From positions 1 to 62,041 of the forward strand of contig JAHLLR010000026.1 in the NCBI GenBank assembly GCA_020444075.1: a stretch of 62,041 nucleotides of DNA. Reading direction: 5' to 3'. This document shows, one piece after another, positions 26,641-35,111 of the stretch. The translations under genes and the position numbers were made by a program. Each line of letters starts with the position of its first letter. Position 1 is the stretch's first letter. This DNA comes from Deltaproteobacteria bacterium. GTDB lineage: Bacteria; Desulfobacterota; Desulfobacteria; Desulfobacterales; Desulfosarcinaceae. Below the pieces are notes generated by a model that saw nothing but the letters and a program-made list of their open reading frames with translations, was not told the DNA's origin and made no database searches.

Positions 26641-26969
26641 GGCACACCTCCGTTATTACGCTAAAGGGAAAAAACACATTTATTCCAATTTATGGCTGAA
26701 AATAAATCAATGATACACCGTCGAATGGGGCCATGCAATCGAGATTTGCGCCCGGGTAAGGATTAGCCGGCATTAGAAATCCGTTAAATTTTAAATAAAC
26801 CGGTTTCCTGTGGTTGCATTCCCCGATTCCGCACTTATTATCTCGTTCGCACCCCGCCGGGCAACGGCGGGGTGCGGTTTTTTATCGGGAGCGTTATCAA
26901 AACACCCGGCCGCCCGCATCGAACGGGCATTTTTTTAACACCAGCACCTATTTTCAGAAGGAGAAAATC
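26641..26969. other. 329-bp gap: promoter region, strong terminator and leader of the SLOG-like gene
   Basis: No coding frame. AT-rich stretches at 26645-26720 and 26770-26800 could hold divergent promoters. A strong hairpin with T-run lies at 26849-26883, only 87 bp before the SLOG-like start, so a short RNA could be made and ended here. Confidence 0.5.
26849..26883 (+). terminator. Rho-independent terminator upstream of the SLOG-like gene
   Basis: An 11-bp perfect GC-rich stem (GCACCCCGCCG / CGGCGGGGTGC) with a 5-nt loop, followed after GG by six T. Orientation is plus. The nearest plus-strand gene upstream ends 410 bp earlier, so it either ends a long tail of the rho-ywbE transcript, ends a small RNA, or attenuates the SLOG-like gene. 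Confidence 0.8.
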
Positions 26970-27524
26970 ATGGCAGACCGTTCCCATATCACCCTCTACA
27001 GCGGCGGACACAAAGGCGCCGAATCCGAATTCGGCCGACTGGCCGAAGCCTGGGGCATCCAGGAGGTCAACTTTTCATTTGAGGGGCACACGACTGAGCG
27101 CTCCCGGGGAGTCCGTGAGCTGACACCTGATGAACTGGACAAGGGCAATGTGAGCATGGAGATCGTGTCGGCCCGCATGGGTCGCAAATTCGCGCAGGCC
27201 AACAAGATCCGCAAGGTGATTCAGACCATTTTCCACATGGTCAACAGCGGTTACCACGTGATCGCCGTGGGTTGGATTCAGCCGGATGACACGGTCAAGG
27301 GAGGGACCGGCTGGGGCGTGGAACTGGCCAGGCTCTTCAACCGGCCGGTGCATGTCTACGATCAGGAGCGCAAAGGCTGGTTTGTCTGGGAAAACAATGC
27401 GTGGGTGCCAGGGGCGCCGAAAATCGAAAAGGACACCTTTGTGGGCACCGGCACCCGGAATCTCACCGACGACGGCAAAAAAGCCATCCATGCTCTCTTC
27501 GAAAGCGCCTTCGGGAAGGCCTGA
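26970..27524 (+). CDS. SLOG-like domain protein of unknown function
   Basis: 184 aa from ATG 26970, set by AGAAGGAG 8 nt upstream. It opens with ITLYSGGHKGAESEFGRLAE, the glycine-rich nucleotide-binding start of SLOG / DprA-LOG type Rossmann folds, and has VIAVGWIQPDDTVKGGTGWG plus VELARLFNRPVHVYD as the later strands. The end (VPGAPKIEKDTFVGTGTRNLT) completes the sheet. SLOG proteins bind or process nucleotides or modified nucleobases. The exact family is unknown to me. A strong hairpin follows the gene. Confidence 0.65.
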   Translation: MADRSHITLYSGGHKGAESEFGRLAEAWGIQEVNFSFEGHTTERSRGVRELTPDELDKGNVSMEIVSARMGRKFAQANKIRKVIQTIFHMVNSGYHVIAVGWIQPDDTVKGGTGWGVELARLFNRPVHVYDQERKGWFVWENNAWVPGAPKIEKDTFVGTGTRNLTDDGKKAIHALFESAFGKA

Positions 27525-27550
27525 TCCCTCTCCCTCAAGAGTGCTTGATG

Positions 27551-27576
27551 ACGGCCGCCGGATCACCGGCGGCCGT
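27551..27576 (+). terminator. Strong hairpin after the SLOG-like gene
   Basis: An 11-bp perfect stem (ACGGCCGCCGG / CCGGCGGCCGT) with a 4-nt loop, 27 bp after the stop. There is no proper T-run, so it may be a transcript-stabilising or two-way structure shared with the convergent nitroreductase gene. Confidence 0.55.
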
Positions 27577-27597
27577 TGCAGTTGAAAAGACCGCGGT

Positions 27598-28131
27598 TTA
27601 TTCTTTATTGCCGTAACGATTGACACTCACCTTGTCGCGCTGCAGGGATGTTTGCGGATGGGGTGCCGGTTGCTCGGCTGGATACCCGATGGCCATGATG
27701 GTGGACACGACCCATCCTGCAGGCAGGCCCAGAAGCTCGGCCGCGTATTCGCCGGCGGGTTTTGTCTCGTCGTGATTCCGCTTGCGCAGTTGAATCCAGC
27801 AGCTTCCCAGGCCGAGATCGGTGGCCGCCAGGTGCAGTATAATGGAGGCAATGGAGGCGTCTTCCACCCAGACATCCGATTTAACCGGGTCCGCGCAAAC
27901 CGCGATGGCCAGTGGGGCCTTGGCCAGAAACGAAGCACCATGGGGTTTGGCCGTTGACAAACGCCTGATGGTTTCCGGGTCGGTCACCACTATGAATTCC
28001 CAGGGATTCCCTCCCCGTGAGGAGGGTGACCGCAGGGCAGCCTCCATGATCAGTTCAACCTTTTCAGCTTCGACGGGTCTCTCTTCGAATCGTCGAACGC
28101 TCCGGCGCGATCTTAACAGGTCGATAAACAT
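27598..28131 (-). CDS. Nitroreductase family protein
   Basis: 177 aa from ATG 28131, which has AAGGAG just upstream; the frame opens much earlier inside the YchJ gene. FMN-binding signs are FIDLLRSRRSVRRFEERPV, EAALRSPSSRGGNPWEFIVV and a central hydrophobic dimer segment (ASIASIILHLAATDLGLGSCWIQL). The short length and LGLPAGWVVSTIMAIGYPAE ending fit the small nitroreductases that reduce nitro compounds or flavins with NAD(P)H. It follows ychJ by about 100 bp and may share its promoter. Confidence 0.9.
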   Translation of the reverse strand: MFIDLLRSRRSVRRFEERPVEAEKVELIMEAALRSPSSRGGNPWEFIVVTDPETIRRLSTAKPHGASFLAKAPLAIAVCADPVKSDVWVEDASIASIILHLAATDLGLGSCWIQLRKRNHDETKPAGEYAAELLGLPAGWVVSTIMAIGYPAEQPAPHPQTSLQRDKVSVNRYGNKE

Positions 28132-28234
28132 ATTTTCTCCTTCCGAGATTTCAAGGATCTGATCCGCTCTAAATGGGGTGAAAGAATCACCTGCCCCGGC
28201 CTTGAGCCTTCCCTCCGCCGACATCCGACCGATG

Positions 28235-28723
28235 TCATTTCCCGCAGCATTTCTTAAACTTCTTACCGCTGCCGCAGGAACACGGGTCGTTTCTCCCGAT
28301 TTTCGGACCCTGGCGAACGGCCTGTACCGGTTGCGGCGCCTGGCCGTCCTTAAAATACCACCGGCCGTCTTCCCGAACAAATTCAGCGATCTCATGGTGG
28401 TCGAACGCCTTGCTGTCTTTGCGGTAGCGCGCCAGAAACTCCACAGTTCCCGTCGAATCATCCGGGCCGCCATTTTCTATATTTCGGACTTCCAGCCGCT
28501 GCCATTCCAGCTTCCGGGACCAGGCTGCCGTTCCTTTCCGGTCAGCATCCTGGCGGTTGGAAGGATGCGTGGTCTCGAAAATATAGTCGAACTCCTTTTT
28601 CGCATGGGCCGTGTAGCGGGAGCGCATCAGCGCTTCGGCGGTGTCGGCGGTCCGTTCTCCTTTAATCAGTGGTTGACAGCAATCCGTGTAATCTTTTTCA
28701 CTTCCGCAGGGGCAAAGTTCCAT
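28235..28723 (-). CDS. ychJ: YchJ family protein with two SEC-C zinc motifs
   Basis: 162 aa, normal length. SEC-C-type zinc motifs sit at both ends ([13 protein letters not shown] near the start, [15 protein letters not shown] at the end), around the central YchJ domain ([55 protein letters not shown], an NTF2-like fold). SEC-C motifs bind zinc and often contact ribosomes or SecB-type partners. The cellular role is not established. Confidence 0.93.
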   Translation of the reverse strand: MELCPCGSEKDYTDCCQPLIKGERTADTAEALMRSRYTAHAKKEFDYIFETTHPSNRQDADRKGTAAWSRKLEWQRLEVRNIENGGPDDSTGTVEFLARYRKDSKAFDHHEIAEFVREDGRWYFKDGQAPQPVQAVRQGPKIGRNDPCSCGSGKKFKKCCGK

Positions 28724-28826
28724 GGTGTTGCTCCAATTATTTGGTTGGTTGACCGGTTGTGTTCGTTATTTAGGTGTGCCGTCCGTGAGCCATGCATCCA
28801 AAACCGCATGAATGTAAAACCATGGA

Positions 28827-30317
28827 TCAGCCTTCGGGCAAGGGTTTACGATGACTTTCCCGGGCGGCATCATTCGGGTGGATACGCCAGGTAAACACAG
28901 GCGACAGGAGATAGAGGATCATATACCCCAGGCAGATCTCCCCGAAAATGGGGGTAAACATGCTGATCGTCAGGAGCAGCAGGTTGGCGCGGCCGAACCA
29001 GGGATGACGGCTCATCGTCCGCCCCATGTGGAGATATCGAATCGGATAGACATTCATAATGACCCCGGCAAACACCATGGTGCCGGTGGCGAAAAGTCCC
29101 CAAAAAAGGATCCGCTGAGAAGCAAGCGCCAGGGCGTGGTCGAAAATCACCAGCGGAGACATAACCAGCATGGCCGCCGCAGGGGTGGGCAACCCTTTGA
29201 AAAAACCGGGGATGGGCGTCTTATCCAAGGTGAAGTACACCAGTCGGCCCATTCCCATGGCTGCATAGAATACGGCAATCCACCCTATGGGCAGGTGGTC
29301 GAAGCGGCCTTCGCCGAACAGCTTCAGGGTGATGTAAAAAATCCAGGCCGGCACGATGCAGAAGCTGATGGCGTCAGCCAGATCGTCCATGATACTGCCC
29401 ATGTTGATGGTCTTCTTGTCCGGTTCATCGGGAAGGGGTTCCGTCAGGCCCAGCCGGCGTGCCAGGGCGCCGTCCAGTTTGTCGAACGTGGCAGCCCCGA
29501 TCATCATCAGATAAGCTTCCCGCATCCGGCCCTGGTAGGCAAAAAACACGGCGATAAGGCCCATCAGGGCGTTCATCACGGTCAGTGCGTTGGGAAATAC
29601 CGACAGGATTTTTCGTCGGAGCACCTGGTCCCCGAAACACAGTTCGTCCAGGCAGGCGGTGCCATATTTGCGGCAGTAACCCGCGATGGATCCCAGATTG
29701 ATGATGAAAAACAGGATTTCCACGAAAAACAGGATTTGCAGGGAAACGTTCCCTAAGTAGGAGATGCGGAAATAGATCCATGACTCCGGTCCTTCGGGGA
29801 TGTAGAACGCATAAGCGTAAAGCAGTGCGCTGACCGGTGCGGCCACGATGGTTCTCATGCGGTTGTATTCGCTGCTCTCCGGCTCCACCCCCTGGCGGAT
29901 GGCGAACCCGCGCATAAAGGACGCAAAGCTGTCCCGCACCAGGACCGTTACGCAAAGCACCAGGACAAAAATCGCATGCACCAGCTGGCCATGGGTGGGG
30001 TCGGTCTCCGACACCAGCAGACGCCACATCATGCCGGCAGCGATGACCGGAAAGATGATGGAATAAACCAGTTTGTCCATGAGCCGGTCCGCCAGGGGCG
30101 CAAGCGGGGCGTTGGGCCTGAAGCGGGCCGAGAACCAGCCATCCACCAGGTCGACAATCATGGAGAGGATCAGAAACGAAACCCCGACGGTATACACCAC
30201 GGGGTTTCGACCCCATATGACCGCTACGGCACAAACCATGCCCCCAAAAACCAGAACAGGCCGGCTGTAGACGAAAATAGCGGCCAACCTCGCCGGCAGT
30301 GGAATTTTATCGGTCAT
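28827..30317 (-). CDS. Double CDP-alcohol phosphatidyltransferase-like membrane protein
   Basis: 496 aa with about 12-14 membrane helices in two related halves. The second half has the catalytic motif: FDKLDGALAR, then after a longer than usual insertion MGSIMDDLADAISFCIVPAW, which resembles phosphatidylserine synthase (four Asp present). The first half has a distorted copy, IVDLVDGWFSARFRPNAP then LAPLADRLMDK, with one residue too many before the AR pair and Ala for the conserved Gly, so it may be inactive. Family enzymes move a phosphoalcohol group from a CDP-lipid. Fusion of two such domains is uncommon. Likely a phospholipid synthase; product unknown. Confidence 0.8.
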   Translation of the reverse strand: MTDKIPLPARLAAIFVYSRPVLVFGGMVCAVAVIWGRNPVVYTVGVSFLILSMIVDLVDGWFSARFRPNAPLAPLADRLMDKLVYSIIFPVIAAGMMWRLLVSETDPTHGQLVHAIFVLVLCVTVLVRDSFASFMRGFAIRQGVEPESSEYNRMRTIVAAPVSALLYAYAFYIPEGPESWIYFRISYLGNVSLQILFFVEILFFIINLGSIAGYCRKYGTACLDELCFGDQVLRRKILSVFPNALTVMNALMGLIAVFFAYQGRMREAYLMMIGAATFDKLDGALARRLGLTEPLPDEPDKKTINMGSIMDDLADAISFCIVPAWIFYITLKLFGEGRFDHLPIGWIAVFYAAMGMGRLVYFTLDKTPIPGFFKGLPTPAAAMLVMSPLVIFDHALALASQRILFWGLFATGTMVFAGVIMNVYPIRYLHMGRTMSRHPWFGRANLLLLTISMFTPIFGEICLGYMILYLLSPVFTWRIHPNDAARESHRKPLPEG

Positions 30318-30679
30318 GGAAGCAATGCCTGTCAGCCTGAAAGGTGTTGATCAAAACGAGGCGACTCTGAAAAATCAATTTGCTTGAGATCGCACCGGAT
30401 TTTGGATCGGATACCCGGTGCGTCAATGATTTCATACGGTTGGTATGGAAGTATTGACGGTACGCCGTATCCAGTCAAAAGAGGGGCAAAATAGGCCAAT
30501 TAATTTTTCCCGAGACCCGTTAACCATCGCGTCAAAGGCATCATAAAGGGATTGCCCATTCGAGTCAAGGCGCGAAGGGCCAGACGTCCATATCTTCTTA
30601 TGGAATGAGATGGTTGTCTCTGGAAAATAGAAAGGGTGCCTCCGCACCCTTTACATATGCCCCCAACAGAAAAGGGAAT
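30318..30679. other. 362-bp gap with no supported gene
   Basis: It lies between the phosphatidyltransferase start and the transglycosylase stop, both on the minus strand. An open frame at 30432-30647 (minus) lacks a ribosome site and any recognisable protein. It holds the terminator of the transglycosylase gene and presumably the phosphatidyltransferase promoter. Confidence 0.5.
30631..30652 (-). terminator. Terminator hairpin after the lytic transglycosylase gene
   Basis: A 9-bp stem (AAAGGGTGC / GCACCCTTT) with a 4-nt loop, 28 bp past the stop, followed on the minus strand by CTATTTTCC. Confidence 0.65.
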
Positions 30680-32740
30680 TCAGGCATCCGGCATGGCTCC
30701 CCCGTCAACCGCATCCAGACTGTTTTCCGGAACACTTTCAAGGGCGGGGATGGTGAGCGGCTGGTGAATTTTCAGCGCTGCCAGGTTTACATCGGCATTA
30801 TAGTGTCTGAGCAGCCACAGCGGGAGATCGAATTTTTCCCGGCACAGGGTCCAGTAACTGTCTCCCGGCTGGACCCGATATCGTTGGAGTTCGCCGACCT
30901 TATAAGCCGCAAAAAAATCCTCCTGCAGCCGTTTGTGGAACTCGTAGCGCCGCGCTTTGAAATCCTCGGCCGCCACGTCGTCCAGGGGAATTTTAATCTG
31001 CTGGTTCAATTGCAGCGACCGGCCGAAGGGTAAATGGTTGAGGCGACGGATCCGTGAGGCACGGACACCGGCCCACTCCGCATAATGCCCAAGGGTCTCT
31101 TCTACCTCGACCGTTATGATCCCTACCGGCTGCTGCTTGACCTGGATAATCCGGTCAAAACCGACATCGGCGGTGACGATGCCCGTTTCTAGGCCTACGT
31201 CACGGCCGATCGAATCTTCCGGCACGCCTTCGGGCTCAACGTCGGCCATCGCTATCAGGTCGGCCGGAGACGGCCCCGGACGCCGGTATCGGGCGACCGG
31301 GCTCTCCAACGGGATGTTTTCCGGTATGGCCGAAGACGGGTCGGTGCGGTCCACGGCCGCCACTGCAACGGAATCCCGCGGGATTGGTGGCGGAGTGATT
31401 TTTCCAGTGGGGACCGAATCTCCGGCCTGGGGAATGCGAAGGGTCTGCCGGGCATAAACGGTTGCCCGCCGATCCATATTGTTGGCCAGAATCAGATCGT
31501 CCAGCTTCACCCGGTGCATCCGGGCGATCTTGCCGGCCGTATCCCCTCGCTGAACCGTGTAAAACCGGCTGAGCTTCTGAGCCGATTTGAATACATCCGA
31601 AGGAATATCGGCCATCGATACGCCCTCTGATTCAACGTGGGGGGGAAGGTTCAGGGCGTATCCCTTGGGGATATACTTCTGGCCGCTGAACACCGGAGGC
31701 CGAAGCGCGGGATTCATGGCCCGGACCACTTGTGGAGAAACCTTGAAATGTCCGCAAAGATCCGTTAACGCCGCATAGCCACCCAGGTTCACTGTCCTTG
31801 ATCGAATGGGGGCATGCAAGGCCAGGGGCCCGAAATAACGCTGGTAATCGGATGCCACCCGGCGGGCGGCCAGAAATTCGGAATAAAAATTCCTCGATGC
31901 GAACTTAAAGGTTCGGCCGTTGTAGGAAGTGAAAATATGGGGATAATCGCCATGAGCGGCCTTGGCCCGCTCCATACCTGCGGCACCATGGTTGTAGGCC
32001 GTGATGGCCAGGGGCCAGCTGCCCAGACGATCGTGGTTTTCTTTGAGCAGTTGGGCCGCCGCCTGGGCGGCGGCAATGGGATCACGCCGTTCGTCCAGCA
32101 CATAATCCACGGTCATGAATCGCTTGCCGGTGGAACGCGTGAACTGCCACATCCCGGCTGCACCGAACTTGCTGTAGGCGTTGGTGTTAAAAGAGGACTC
32201 TACATGGGGAAGATAGGCCAGATCCTCGGGCACTCCATTGGATTTTAAAATGGCCCGCATCCGGTCGATGTAAGCACCGGAACGAACCAGACCGGCCTGG
32301 AAGCGATCCCGTTGACCGATCTGACAGCGAACCCGATGACGGGCATGACCGAACGTGCGTGCATCCGCCCCGGGTCCAAACAGCGCCGCCACCCGCCGGC
32401 AGTCGGCATCTTCTGTCAACGGATCGGCGGACAGGCGCTTCAAAGCCGACTCGATCCGTTGGCTGGCCCGTTTCATTCGCTGGCGGTTAATTTTCCGGGC
32501 ACCCGGATGGCCGGCAGGTTTAAGGTCGATCACCTCGTAAACGATATCCAGATGAACGCTGTCGTGAACGACAGCCTGATTGGTCGAATAGCGGGCATAA
32601 ATATTCGTCCAAAACGTTACATTCGGATCGATGACCGGGTATAGGGGAAACGGTTCTTCGGCGGCATGAACGGGTGAAAGGAACAGGCCGACCAGGACCG
32701 AAAAGACGAGGACCCCTATCGTTACACGTTTGTGATGCAT
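30680..32740 (-). CDS. Membrane-exported lytic transglycosylase with LysM repeats (MltD-like)
   Basis: 686 aa from ATG 32740, set by AAGGAAG; the frame opens at 32809. The signal peptide ends near SPVHAAEE. The SLT domain has its catalytic Glu near residue 183 in AYLPHVESSFNTNAYS, then KFGAAGMWQFTRSTG and the LAITAYNHGAAGM block. Three LysM peptidoglycan-binding repeats follow (FYTVQRGDTAGKIARMHRV; VEETLGHYAEWAGV; YRVQPGDSYWTLCREKF). It cuts glycan strands non-hydrolytically, leaving anhydro-muramic ends. No lipobox is present, unlike E. coli MltD. A 7-bp palindrome lies upstream. Confidence 0.92.
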   Translation of the reverse strand: MHHKRVTIGVLVFSVLVGLFLSPVHAAEEPFPLYPVIDPNVTFWTNIYARYSTNQAVVHDSVHLDIVYEVIDLKPAGHPGARKINRQRMKRASQRIESALKRLSADPLTEDADCRRVAALFGPGADARTFGHARHRVRCQIGQRDRFQAGLVRSGAYIDRMRAILKSNGVPEDLAYLPHVESSFNTNAYSKFGAAGMWQFTRSTGKRFMTVDYVLDERRDPIAAAQAAAQLLKENHDRLGSWPLAITAYNHGAAGMERAKAAHGDYPHIFTSYNGRTFKFASRNFYSEFLAARRVASDYQRYFGPLALHAPIRSRTVNLGGYAALTDLCGHFKVSPQVVRAMNPALRPPVFSGQKYIPKGYALNLPPHVESEGVSMADIPSDVFKSAQKLSRFYTVQRGDTAGKIARMHRVKLDDLILANNMDRRATVYARQTLRIPQAGDSVPTGKITPPPIPRDSVAVAAVDRTDPSSAIPENIPLESPVARYRRPGPSPADLIAMADVEPEGVPEDSIGRDVGLETGIVTADVGFDRIIQVKQQPVGIITVEVEETLGHYAEWAGVRASRIRRLNHLPFGRSLQLNQQIKIPLDDVAAEDFKARRYEFHKRLQEDFFAAYKVGELQRYRVQPGDSYWTLCREKFDLPLWLLRHYNADVNLAALKIHQPLTIPALESVPENSLDAVDGGAMPDA

Positions 32741-32882
32741 GGCGACACTTCCTTGTATGTCTGGGTTTGGGTAGACAACCATTGAATAGACAAGCAATAT
32801 TGATACCACAGATCAATTTCGTCTTTAGCGCCTTGTCCGTGCTGATGTCCGCTGAATAATGCATGGCCGTCATTCAAAAATG

Positions 32883-32900
32883 TGTCCGGAAAACCGGACA
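32883..32900. promoter_or_regulatory. Perfect palindrome upstream of the transglycosylase gene
   Basis: TGTCCGG / CCGGACA separated by AAAA, in the divergent region between the transglycosylase and phytochelatin-synthase-like genes. Possible operator or small hairpin; no known regulator site recognised. Confidence 0.4.
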
Positions 32901-32985
32901 AGGCGTGACAAAAAATTGACAAAACCCGGAACTATCTCGCACCGCTCCGGGTAAAAGGCTTGAATGAATCCGATCAATGATCATA

Positions 32986-33027
32986 TTGTAGCTTACTTTT
33001 TGATGCTTGTAGCTTACTTTTTGATGC
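32986..33027 (+). repeat. Perfect 21-bp tandem duplication in the leader of the next gene
   Basis: The 21-bp unit starting TTGTAGCTTACTTTTTG occurs twice head to tail (32986-33006 and 33007-33027), only 8 bp before ATG 33035. No mismatch between copies, so it is recent or kept identical. It is a possible site for copy-number change affecting expression. Confidence 0.92.
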
Positions 33028-33034
33028 CTGAGAG

Positions 33035-33796
33035 ATGGAAATGAACCTGCTGCGCCACCTGATTCGTCCATACCTTAACACCCGGTACTGCTTTCATCGG
33101 ATGACCGGCACCGGTGCTTTTGGAGGCAACCGGGTTCGGAGCGTCCATACCCCGGCCCAGACCCAATGGAACCCCCTCAAACAGGCCATCTGGAAATACC
33201 ATGTCAAGCAATTTCACGAATCCTCGTGCTCGGTGGCCACGGTGGTATCATGCATCAACGCCATCAGGTCCCTGGAAAACAGCGACGCCCCTCCCATCAG
33301 TCAAACCGACATCCTCGATCGGGTGAGAACCGGACACTGGAAAGAACGGATGAGCGACGGCGGATACCACGGGCGCCGCGGACTGCCGCTTCCGCTTCTG
33401 GGCCAGGTGGTCAAAGACAGCATCGCCGCCTACGGCCTGAAGGTTCGAACCGTTGAGGTCGTCCAGACCCCCAAAAATGCCCCGGCGAGGTCACCTGTCC
33501 GCACCAGGCTGAAACAGTGTCTGCGGGATTTTGATCGGCATGGCAGCGGCCTGATCATCAGCCACTTCGATCAGGGAACCCTTGTCCCCGCCTTGAATAT
33601 CCCCCACATATCACCGGTGGGCGCCTACGATGAAGTCACCGACCGGGTCACCATGCTCGATGTGGATCCCGAACAGGAAAATCCTTATCAGGTGGATTTC
33701 GAGATCTTCTACAAAGGGCTGTCCAGCGACTATCATCATGTATTCCAATCCTTCGGGTACGGCAGCGGCGGATATATCTATATTCAGTCACAGTAG
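33035..33796 (+). CDS. Phytochelatin synthase-like papain-fold protein
   Basis: 253 aa. The catalytic set of phytochelatin synthases can be traced: Gln59 and Cys65 in KQFHESSCSVATVVSCINA (Gln-to-Cys 6 apart, as in plant PCS), His191 in PHISPVGAYDEVTDRV and Asp209 in VTMLDVDPE (His-to-Asp 18 apart, also as in plant PCS). It lacks the plant C-terminal metal-sensing part. Bacterial short forms mostly cleave glycine from glutathione and make little phytochelatin, so a thiol-peptide hydrolase is likely. No signal peptide is obvious. Starts at 33035 or 33041 are both possible. Directly behind a 21-bp tandem repeat. Confidence 0.75.
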   Translation: MEMNLLRHLIRPYLNTRYCFHRMTGTGAFGGNRVRSVHTPAQTQWNPLKQAIWKYHVKQFHESSCSVATVVSCINAIRSLENSDAPPISQTDILDRVRTGHWKERMSDGGYHGRRGLPLPLLGQVVKDSIAAYGLKVRTVEVVQTPKNAPARSPVRTRLKQCLRDFDRHGSGLIISHFDQGTLVPALNIPHISPVGAYDEVTDRVTMLDVDPEQENPYQVDFEIFYKGLSSDYHHVFQSFGYGSGGYIYIQSQ

Positions 33797-33961
33797 CAGA
33801 CGGCTGGACGCCGCCCGGGTCAACGGTCGCAATCGTGCGGGACCGGATGCCAATGCCCGCTGTTGCTGCCGGCAAGCAGTTGCATAGACTGGTGATCATG
33901 GTTACCATTAATTATCAATTCGTAAGCAGAGGAGCGGAATCCGTTCAACACGCCTGAAAGT

Positions 33962-35083
33962 ATGATCAACCCGAATCAGCACATGTCCAGGAGACGGTTC
34001 ATGGGCAGACTATCAACGGTTATCAAGGCCGTGCTGGCAGCCCAGTTCGTTCCCCGGCTGGCACAGGCTGCCGCAGAAACCCGGGGTCCGTCTACCTCCC
34101 TTCACTATCGTCCGCTTAACGGCGACAGCCTGCGGGAAATGGCTCGACGCAAGATGCACCACGGACCGGACCATGTCTTTTCGAATCCCATGGGTATCCC
34201 GCGCAACGGTCGCTTCTGGCAGGTGCTCTCCTGGAAGCTTTTCCACAAGAATGCCTACGGTGCGCTCCTTGACGAGCAGCCGCTTTCACCCGTCGCCATC
34301 GACTGGGAGCCGGTAAAGGCTCATCGGGGGGTATCGGTGACCTTCATTAAACATTCGACCGTGCTGATCAAGGATGGGGACCGTGTCCTGCTGATCGATC
34401 CGGTGTTCAACGACATCTTCTGGTTTATCAAGGATTTTACCCCCCTGGCCTTCAATCTGGAGCGCATGCCGCGGCCGGACCATGTATTGATTACCCACGG
34501 CCACTACGACCATCTGGATTATCGGTCCCTGGCGACGCTTGACCCCGGCACCCATGTGATCAGCCCCTTGGGATACGATAGCGAATTCAAGGCAGCGGGC
34601 ATGGCCCATCGCACCCAGTTGGACTGGTTTGAGCACTATAGCGACGGCGCCCGGGAGATCACGTTTCTACCCGCGAACCACTGGACCATGCGCAACCCCA
34701 TCATTGGACCCAACCGCTCCCTGTGGGGCGGCTACCTGATCAAAACCGCCGGCGGACCGGTGATTTACATCTCGGGAGACAGCGCCTATTTCGACGGATT
34801 CGAACAACTGGGCCAGGATTTCGATATTGACCTGGCCATCTTCAACATGGGGGCCTACGCACCGCGGTGGTTCATGGCGTCCAGCCACATGAACCCCTCG
34901 GAAACGGTCCGGGCGTTTCAGGAAATCAAGGCCAGACAACTGATGATTGCCCACTGGGGAACCTTCCAGCTGGGAGACGAACCGGTTCACTTTCCGCCAA
35001 AGGATCTTAAAAAAACCCTGGGCGAAAAAAGGCTTCTCAAACAATGGATCCCCTTGGGCCATGGAGGCACCTATTTTTTCTGA
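33962..35083 (+). CDS. MBL-fold metallo-hydrolase with Tat-like signal (NAPE-PLD / RomA-like)
   Basis: 373 aa. The N-terminus has SRRRFMGRLS, a twin-arginine-like motif, followed by a hydrophobic stretch (VIKAVLAAQFVPRLAQAAA), suggesting folded export. The metallo-beta-lactamase fold shows VTFIKHSTVLIKDGDRVLLIDPVFND, metal ligands in LITHGHYDHLDYRSL, ANHWTMRN, a bridging Asp in IYISGDSAYFDG and late His in HWGTFQLGDEPVHFPP. This set is that of the RomA / N-acyl-phosphatidylethanolamine phospholipase D branch. The substrate could be a phospholipid; this is inference. The secreted Pro-rich protein follows by 28 bp. Confidence 0.88.
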   Translation: MINPNQHMSRRRFMGRLSTVIKAVLAAQFVPRLAQAAAETRGPSTSLHYRPLNGDSLREMARRKMHHGPDHVFSNPMGIPRNGRFWQVLSWKLFHKNAYGALLDEQPLSPVAIDWEPVKAHRGVSVTFIKHSTVLIKDGDRVLLIDPVFNDIFWFIKDFTPLAFNLERMPRPDHVLITHGHYDHLDYRSLATLDPGTHVISPLGYDSEFKAAGMAHRTQLDWFEHYSDGAREITFLPANHWTMRNPIIGPNRSLWGGYLIKTAGGPVIYISGDSAYFDGFEQLGQDFDIDLAIFNMGAYAPRWFMASSHMNPSETVRAFQEIKARQLMIAHWGTFQLGDEPVHFPPKDLKKTLGEKRLLKQWIPLGHGGTYFF

Positions 35084-35111
35084 TGAAATACGGTGCCGAA
35101 AGGAATATGCA

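Noticed and set aside
30432-30647. 71-aa minus-strand frame upstream of the phosphatidyltransferase
   Set aside because: No ribosome site and it overlaps the terminator hairpin of the transglycosylase gene.
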